Origin: Armatimonadota bacterium
GTDB taxonomy: Bacteria; Armatimonadota; Zipacnadia; Zipacnadales; VGFC01
NCBI GenBank assembly: GCA_016869015.1
Contig: VGFB01000083.1
Location: forward strand, 1 to 9,662
Direction of reading: 5' to 3'
DNA length: 9,662 nt
Every line of letters starts with the position of its first letter. The first letter of the stretch is position 1. The notes under the pieces were generated by a model. That model searched no databases and was not told the origin of the DNA. It saw only the letters and a program-made list of their open reading frames with translations. Positions 6,372-9,662 of this stretch are shown here, piece after piece. The position numbers and the translations under genes were made by a program.

Positions 6372-6403
6372 CACGTCTCGCGGCTGAGACCGCTCCTACG
6401 AGG
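6372..6403. repeat. REP-like palindromic element at the end of the symporter operon
   Basis: The plus strand reads GCGG (6380-6383) / CCGC (6390-6393) around CTGAGA, with a competing pair GTCTC (6375-6379) / GAGAC (6386-6390), followed by CGCTCCTACGAG. The complement, TCGTAGGAGCGG followed by CAGCCGCGA, closely resembles the GTAGGAGCGG...CCGCGA class of dispersed REP elements. It overlaps the TAG stop of the small membrane gene at 6396-6398 and may act as a terminator or mRNA-stabilising hairpin. Only one copy is present here, so repetition in the genome is untested. Confidence 0.4.
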
Positions 6404-6617
6404 AGAGCGGGGGCGGAGGGAGTCCAGCGTCCGGGAACTCGCCCCGGGCCGCGGCCTCCTCGGCGGCCTGCTGCGCCTGGTGGCGTTCGTAGAGGGACTT
6501 GAGCATGGCTGTGAGGTCGTGGCCGCCGAAGAAGATGACCAGCACGGACAGCACCGAGAAGACGGTCAGGCCGATGAACCACACGGCCGTCCAGCAGCTT
6601 ACCCAGAAGTCGTGCAT
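6396..6617 (-). CDS. Small single-helix membrane protein, probable symporter accessory subunit
   Basis: The 73-residue protein has one strongly hydrophobic segment at about residues 8-31 (FIGLTVFSVLSVLVIFFGG at 14-32). It continues as a charged helix (DLTAMLKSLYERHQAQQAAEEAAARGE, 34-60) and a proline-rich end (GLPPPPLSS). It starts 3 nt after the symporter's stop, and GGAGGAGGG at 6625-6633, 7 nt before the ATG, is built from the symporter's last sense codons, so translation is coupled. Small single-span proteins encoded directly after SSS or NSS transporters are known accessory subunits, which is the likely role. This is inferred from position and topology; I do not recognise a specific family. 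The GC-rich Ala/Glu tail could be a short coiled coil. Confidence 0.75.
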   Translation of the reverse strand: MHDFWVSCWTAVWFIGLTVFSVLSVLVIFFGGHDLTAMLKSLYERHQAQQAAEEAAARGEFPDAGLPPPPLSS

Positions 6618-6620
6618 GGT

Positions 6621-8150
6621 CTAGCCCTCCTCCGACGGCGGATCGGGGAACACCAGGGACAGGGTCACCATCGCGATACAGGCCAGGGCGGCGACCGCGA
6701 GTCCGACGTACTGACCCGGCCAGTCGACGCCGAGCAGCCCCTGCACCGGCTTGAGGCCGACGAGCATCAGGAAGCCACACAGGAAGGCGCCATAGGCGCC
6801 GGCGCGGCTGGCGCGCTTCCAGTAGATGCCGCCGATGAGCGTGGCGAAGGCGCCGGTGAAGTAGATCGCGCCCGTGATCGCCATGTAGTCCCACAGCCGC
6901 TCGCCCAGCGGGTACCAGAGCCCCCAGATCAGCAGGAAGAGCGCGACGAAGCACATGATGATCCGCGCGATGAGGATGCGGGTCTTCGACGACAGCCGGC
7001 CTCCGGCGAGGGGCGAGGCGACGTCCTGCGTCAGCACCGCGCTCCAGGTGTGGAGGTAGGTGTTGTACGTGGACATCGCGGCGGCCAGCATTCCGGCGGT
7101 CAACAGGCCGATGAAGCCGGCGGGCATGAGGTTGCTCAGCGCGATGGGCATGGCGCGCAGTTGGAGGCTCGGGTCGACCTCCCCGCCCGCGGGCAGGAAG
7201 ACGCGCTTGAGCTCCGGGTTCCCGAAGACAAAGACGAGCGCGCAGATGCCCCAGAAGTACGGGATCAGGAAGCGCACCAGGAAGCCGATGGAGCCCCACG
7301 AGTAGGTGCGCCGGACGACCGTCTCGCTCTCGGCCGAGGTCGCGCGCATGACGGAGGTCTGCCACACGCAGGAACTGATGAAGCCCAGGAAGAGCATCCA
7401 CACCAGGTACGACGGGCCAAGCCCGCTCTCGGGCAGAAACGGGTTGAAGCCCGCCTCGCCCTTGATCTCGGCGACGGCGCTGATGATGTTGCCCCACCCG
7501 AAGTGCAGCATGAGGAGGATCGACGTGACCACGAGGCCGACGGACATCACCACGTACTGCAGGTAGTCGGTGAACACGACCGAGATCATCCCGCCGACGG
7601 AGGTGTAGAGCAGCACGAGCGCGAGGATGAGCGTCATGGCGATCTTCAGCTCGGTGTCGGAGTTCATCCCCATGACGCTGGTCACGAACATCGAGTCGGC
7701 CTTGAGGAACATGCCCATGTTCAGGATGCCGGAGGCCGCGAGGATCAGCCCCCCGAACAACCGCAAGTCGCGGCCGAACCGACGCTCGTAGAACTCGGGG
7801 ATCGTCATCACGCCCATCTTCCGCAACGGGACGACGATCAGGCCGGTCTGCCCGACGATGAACCCGGCGACGGCTGCCAGGACCGCCACGGCGAAGGCGG
7901 CGAAGGCGCTGGTGAAGCCCATCTGGGCGGAGTACATGACCGTCACCAGGCCCAGCTCCGAGGCGATCATCGACGCCACGCCCAGGTACGTTCGCACCGA
8001 CCGGCCCGCCACCACGTAGTCGTCCATGTCCCGGATGTACCTCATCGCCCAGATGCCCAGGACGGTGGAGCCAACCAGGAAGACGACGACGATCGCCCAG
8101 TCGGTCGGGCCGAAGTTCGTCCGGACGGACAGATGCGCCAACTGCTCCAT
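6621..8150 (-). CDS. SSS-family sodium:solute symporter
   Basis: The 509-residue polytopic membrane protein has hydrophobic segments spread over its whole length, fitting the roughly 13-helix LeuT-like fold of the SSS family. Diagnostic parts are DDYVVAGRS (43-51), MTIPEFYERRFGRDLR (115-130), TSVGGMISVVFTDYLQYVVM (184-203) and GFIGLLTAGMLAAAMSTYNT (345-364). In the last, Ser360-Thr361 align with the sodium-binding Ser364-Ser365 of vSGLT, so sodium coupling is likely. The solute cannot be read from sequence; sugar, sugar acid or monocarboxylate are options, and the neighbours favour a sugar-derived product. The start at 8150 is chosen because GGTGATC (8153-8159) matches the 16S 3' end (GATCACC) exactly and the transmembrane fold begins right after. 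The longer open frame to 8333 adds a non-membrane, arginine-rich stretch. It is followed by a coupled small membrane gene and diverges from the oxidoreductase. Confidence 0.93.
   Translation of the reverse strand: MEQLAHLSVRTNFGPTDWAIVVVFLVGSTVLGIWAMRYIRDMDDYVVAGRSVRTYLGVASMIASELGLVTVMYSAQMGFTSAFAAFAVAVLAAVAGFIVGQTGLIVVPLRKMGVMTIPEFYERRFGRDLRLFGGLILAASGILNMGMFLKADSMFVTSVMGMNSDTELKIAMTLILALVLLYTSVGGMISVVFTDYLQYVVMSVGLVVTSILLMLHFGWGNIISAVAEIKGEAGFNPFLPESGLGPSYLVWMLFLGFISSCVWQTSVMRATSAESETVVRRTYSWGSIGFLVRFLIPYFWGICALVFVFGNPELKRVFLPAGGEVDPSLQLRAMPIALSNLMPAGFIGLLTAGMLAAAMSTYNTYLHTWSAVLTQDVASPLAGGRLSSKTRILIARIIMCFVALFLLIWGLWYPLGERLWDYMAITGAIYFTGAFATLIGGIYWKRASRAGAYGAFLCGFLMLVGLKPVQGLLGVDWPGQYVGLAVAALACIAMVTLSLVFPDPPSEEG
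6625..6633 (-). promoter_or_regulatory. Shine-Dalgarno site embedded in the symporter's last codons
   Basis: GGAGGAGGG is formed by the Glu-Glu-Gly codons that end the symporter, just before its TAG (6621-6623). It lies 7 nt before ATG 6617 and couples the small membrane protein to symporter translation. Confidence 0.85.
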
Positions 8151-8152
8151 GC

Positions 8153-8159
8153 GATCACC
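8153..8159 (-). promoter_or_regulatory. Atypical GGTGATC ribosome binding site of the symporter
   Basis: GGTGATC is complementary to GATCACC, the segment next to the usual anti-SD core. It ends 2 nt before ATG 8150, where the 3' part of an extended GGAGGTGATC site would lie. A GGAGG core is lacking, but this still decides the start. Confidence 0.55.
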
Positions 8160-8207
8160 ATGCGCGGACCGGCGGTTGCACTCGCGCGCGGCTCCTTCGC
8201 CCCGGCC

Positions 8208-8239
8208 AAGCAGGCTTCCTCCCCCGGCCCCGGGGGAGG
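8208..8239. repeat. Two abutting palindromes in the divergent symporter/oxidoreductase region
   Basis: AAGCAGGCTT (8208-8217) is directly followed by a perfect 10-bp inverted repeat, CCTCCCCCGG (8218-8227) and CCGGGGGAGG (8230-8239), with CC at the centre. In a leftward transcript this gives a very stable 8-9 bp GC stem about 70 nt before the symporter start. As DNA it is a symmetrical protein-binding candidate about 90 nt upstream of the oxidoreductase. No T-run follows, so a normal terminator is unlikely. Confidence 0.6.
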
Positions 8240-8331
8240 TGCGGCCACGGAGTGGACGGAAACGGCGACGCGCTCCCTCGGATAAGGGGCGCGATACCGG
8301 ACGGACGATTGGGGCATGCGAGGTGCGCAAC

Positions 8332-9662
8332 ATGGATCAGCACGGATGGAGCAGACGGGAGTTCCTCAAGGGCGGGGCGGCGGCGCTGGGGCTGCCGTAC
8401 ATCATCAAGTCCGGCGTGCTGGCCCAGGCCGGCCGGCCGGGACCGAACGACCGCGTCGACATCGGCATCATCGGGCTGGGCGGTCGGGCGAGGTACATGG
8501 CGCGGACGAGCGCGCTGATTCCCGAGGTGCGGATCGCGGCGGTGTGCGACTGCTTCGAGCCGGCCATCGGCGGGTTCGTGCATGATGTCGGCGAGGGGCA
8601 GGGCTGGAAGACGTACCTCGACTTCCGCGAGATGTGTGAGAAGGAGAACCTCAACGGCGTGATGGTCGTGACCACGACCCATGCGCGGGCGTGGGTGACG
8701 GTTCTCGCGATGCAGGCCGGGATGGATGCGTACATCGAGAAGCCCATGTGCCTGACGATTCCCGAGGGGCGTCAGATGGTGCGCGCCGCCCGGGAGTACA
8801 AGCGCGTGACCCAGGTGGGGACGCAGCAGCGGTCGATGCCGATCAACAACTGGGCCAGCGACCTGGTGAAGAGCGGCGCGCTGGGCAAGGTGCAGACGGT
8901 CCTGGCCCCCAACTTCCTGGGCCCCGAGAGGTGGACCGACCAACCCGGCGAGCCACTGCCCGCCGGCGGGAGCGAAGCGTGGTGGGACCTCTGGACGAAC
9001 CAGGCGGTCTTGCGCCCGTATCACAGCCAGCTCCATCGCGGCTGGATGCGATGGTGGGACTACGACGGCGGCGGTCTGTCCTTCGGGGTGACGGGCTGGG
9101 GCGCCCATGCCTACGATCAGGTGCAGCGGGCGCTGGGGACGGACGATACGGGCCCGGTCGAGGTGGTGCTCGAGGAGCCGGTTGCGCCGGGCAACGAGTA
9201 CGGGGAGGGCGGCCCGGCCGGTCAGATCGGCCCGCGAGCCAAGGTGCGGATGAAGTACGCGAACGGGGTCGAGCTGTCGCTGACCCGCGACCGCCGGCCG
9301 AACGCGGGGCTGCACGGGCTCGGCGCGACGTTCGTGTGCGAGAAGGGCACGCTGGAGATCGAACGCAACCAGCTCTGGAGCGACCCGCCGGAGATCATCA
9401 CCTCCCCCGACAACCCCGGCCAGAACCAGCAGGACGAGTCGCAGTACCACGTGCAGGACTGGGTCGACTGCATCAGGAGCCGGAAGCGCTGCACCGCCGA
9501 CCTCGAGGCCGGGCAGCGGGCCAGCACGATCTGCTACCTCGTGAACATCGCGCGGGACGTGGGGCGCGTGGGCGAGGTGTTGAAGTGGCAACCGAAGGCC
9601 GAGCGGTTCGCGAACTGCGACGAGGGCAACGCGATGCTCGACCGGCCGCGACGCGCCGGGTA
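8332..9662 (+). CDS. Twin-arginine-exported Gfo/Idh/MocA oxidoreductase, C-terminus cut by the window
   Basis: 443 full codons are present. The N-terminus SRREFLKGGAAALGLP (7-22) is a twin-arginine signal, so the folded, cofactor-loaded enzyme is probably exported. A Rossmann fold follows: VDIGIIGLGGRARYMA (42-57) with the GxGxR-type nucleotide loop, an acidic strand end at AAVCDCF (69-75), and AYIEKPMCLT (133-142) with the EKP motif typical of the family. The C-terminal substrate domain carries GWGAHAYDQVQRALGTDD (255-272), in which His259 and Asp262 occupy the usual catalytic neighbourhood, and QDWVDCIRSRKRCTADLEAG (375-394). Members are usually NAD(P)-dependent dehydrogenases of sugars, inositols or sugar acids; the substrate here is unknown. 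GAGGTG (8320-8325) lies 6 nt before the ATG. The terminal pattern NAMLDRPRRAG suggests only a few residues are missing. The gene diverges from the symporter. Confidence 0.92.
   Translation, partial: MDQHGWSRREFLKGGAAALGLPYIIKSGVLAQAGRPGPNDRVDIGIIGLGGRARYMARTSALIPEVRIAAVCDCFEPAIGGFVHDVGEGQGWKTYLDFREMCEKENLNGVMVVTTTHARAWVTVLAMQAGMDAYIEKPMCLTIPEGRQMVRAAREYKRVTQVGTQQRSMPINNWASDLVKSGALGKVQTVLAPNFLGPERWTDQPGEPLPAGGSEAWWDLWTNQAVLRPYHSQLHRGWMRWWDYDGGGLSFGVTGWGAHAYDQVQRALGTDDTGPVEVVLEEPVAPGNEYGEGGPAGQIGPRAKVRMKYANGVELSLTRDRRPNAGLHGLGATFVCEKGTLEIERNQLWSDPPEIITSPDNPGQNQQDESQYHVQDWVDCIRSRKRCTADLEAGQRASTICYLVNIARDVGRVGEVLKWQPKAERFANCDEGNAMLDRPRRAG

Noticed and set aside
6480..8285. Plus-strand open frame of 601 codons opposite the symporter
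   Set aside because: Its extreme His, Asp, Glu and Gln content is the mirror image of hydrophobic codons on the minus strand; the symporter reading has family motifs and transmembrane segments.
8281..8331. Promoter for the oxidoreductase from TAAGGG or GATACC near 8283-8296
   Set aside because: Neither sequence is a convincing -10 box and no TTG-type -35 lies at suitable distance.
8155..9591. Minus-strand open frame of 478 codons opposite the oxidoreductase
   Set aside because: It is antisense to an unmistakable Gfo/Idh/MocA protein; the product is low-complexity, rich in Pro, Arg and His, without domain motifs.

Overview
The window is high-GC, densely packed bacterial DNA from a saccharolytic, Gram-negative-type lineage. 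The gene set (DUF5060/DUF4038 glycoside-hydrolase-like protein, orphan carbohydrate-binding-like secreted protein, FG-GAP/VCBS propeller protein, SSS symporter with a tiny membrane partner, twin-arginine Gfo/Idh/MocA oxidoreductase) is what I associate with Armatimonadota, Planctomycetota, Lentisphaerota and similar uncultured groups. The sequence alone does not settle the phylum. No rRNA, tRNA, CRISPR array, integrase or transposase was seen.

Layout, left to right. (1) Positions 1-1185, minus: 3'-truncated DUF5060+DUF4038 apiosidase-like glycoside hydrolase. (2) Positions 1454-1729, plus: a 91-residue protein with two membrane segments, behind a recognisable sigma70-type promoter overlapped by an AT-rich inverted repeat in an otherwise GC-rich setting. 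(3) Positions 1692-2840, minus: a secreted protein apparently made only of beta-sandwich, carbohydrate-binding-like modules; its 3' end overlaps gene 2 by 38 nt. (4) Positions 3077-5707, plus, divergent from gene 3: a secreted 876-residue propeller protein with nine calcium-loop (FG-GAP-like) motifs. (5/6) Positions 5704-6307, minus: a two-gene cassette of a small protein and an overlapping DUF6036/AbiEii-like nucleotidyltransferase, which looks like a toxin-antitoxin-type insertion among the sugar genes. Genes 4 and 5 end on one shared CTAG. (7/8) Positions 6396-8150, minus: an SSS-family sodium:solute symporter and a translationally coupled single-helix membrane protein. (9) From 8332 to the window end, plus, divergent from the symporter: a twin-arginine-exported Gfo/Idh/MocA oxidoreductase that probably lacks only its last few residues here.

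Reading them together (inference): the glycoside hydrolase, the carbohydrate-binding-like protein and the propeller protein act outside the cytoplasm on a plant- or microbe-derived glycan, the exported oxidoreductase modifies released sugars, and the symporter imports a small product. All intergenic stretches are under 300 bp. They are 1186-1453 (promoter, operator-like repeat and a hairpin), 2841-3076 (divergent, weak promoter candidate only), 6308-6395 (leaderless-type promoter and REP-like repeat) and 8151-8331 (divergent, with a striking GC-rich 22-nt palindrome). The most unusual points are the compact overlap architecture, the nucleotidyltransferase cassette with an apparently leaderless start, the palindromic leader of the symporter, and the small membrane gene under an AT-rich operator.
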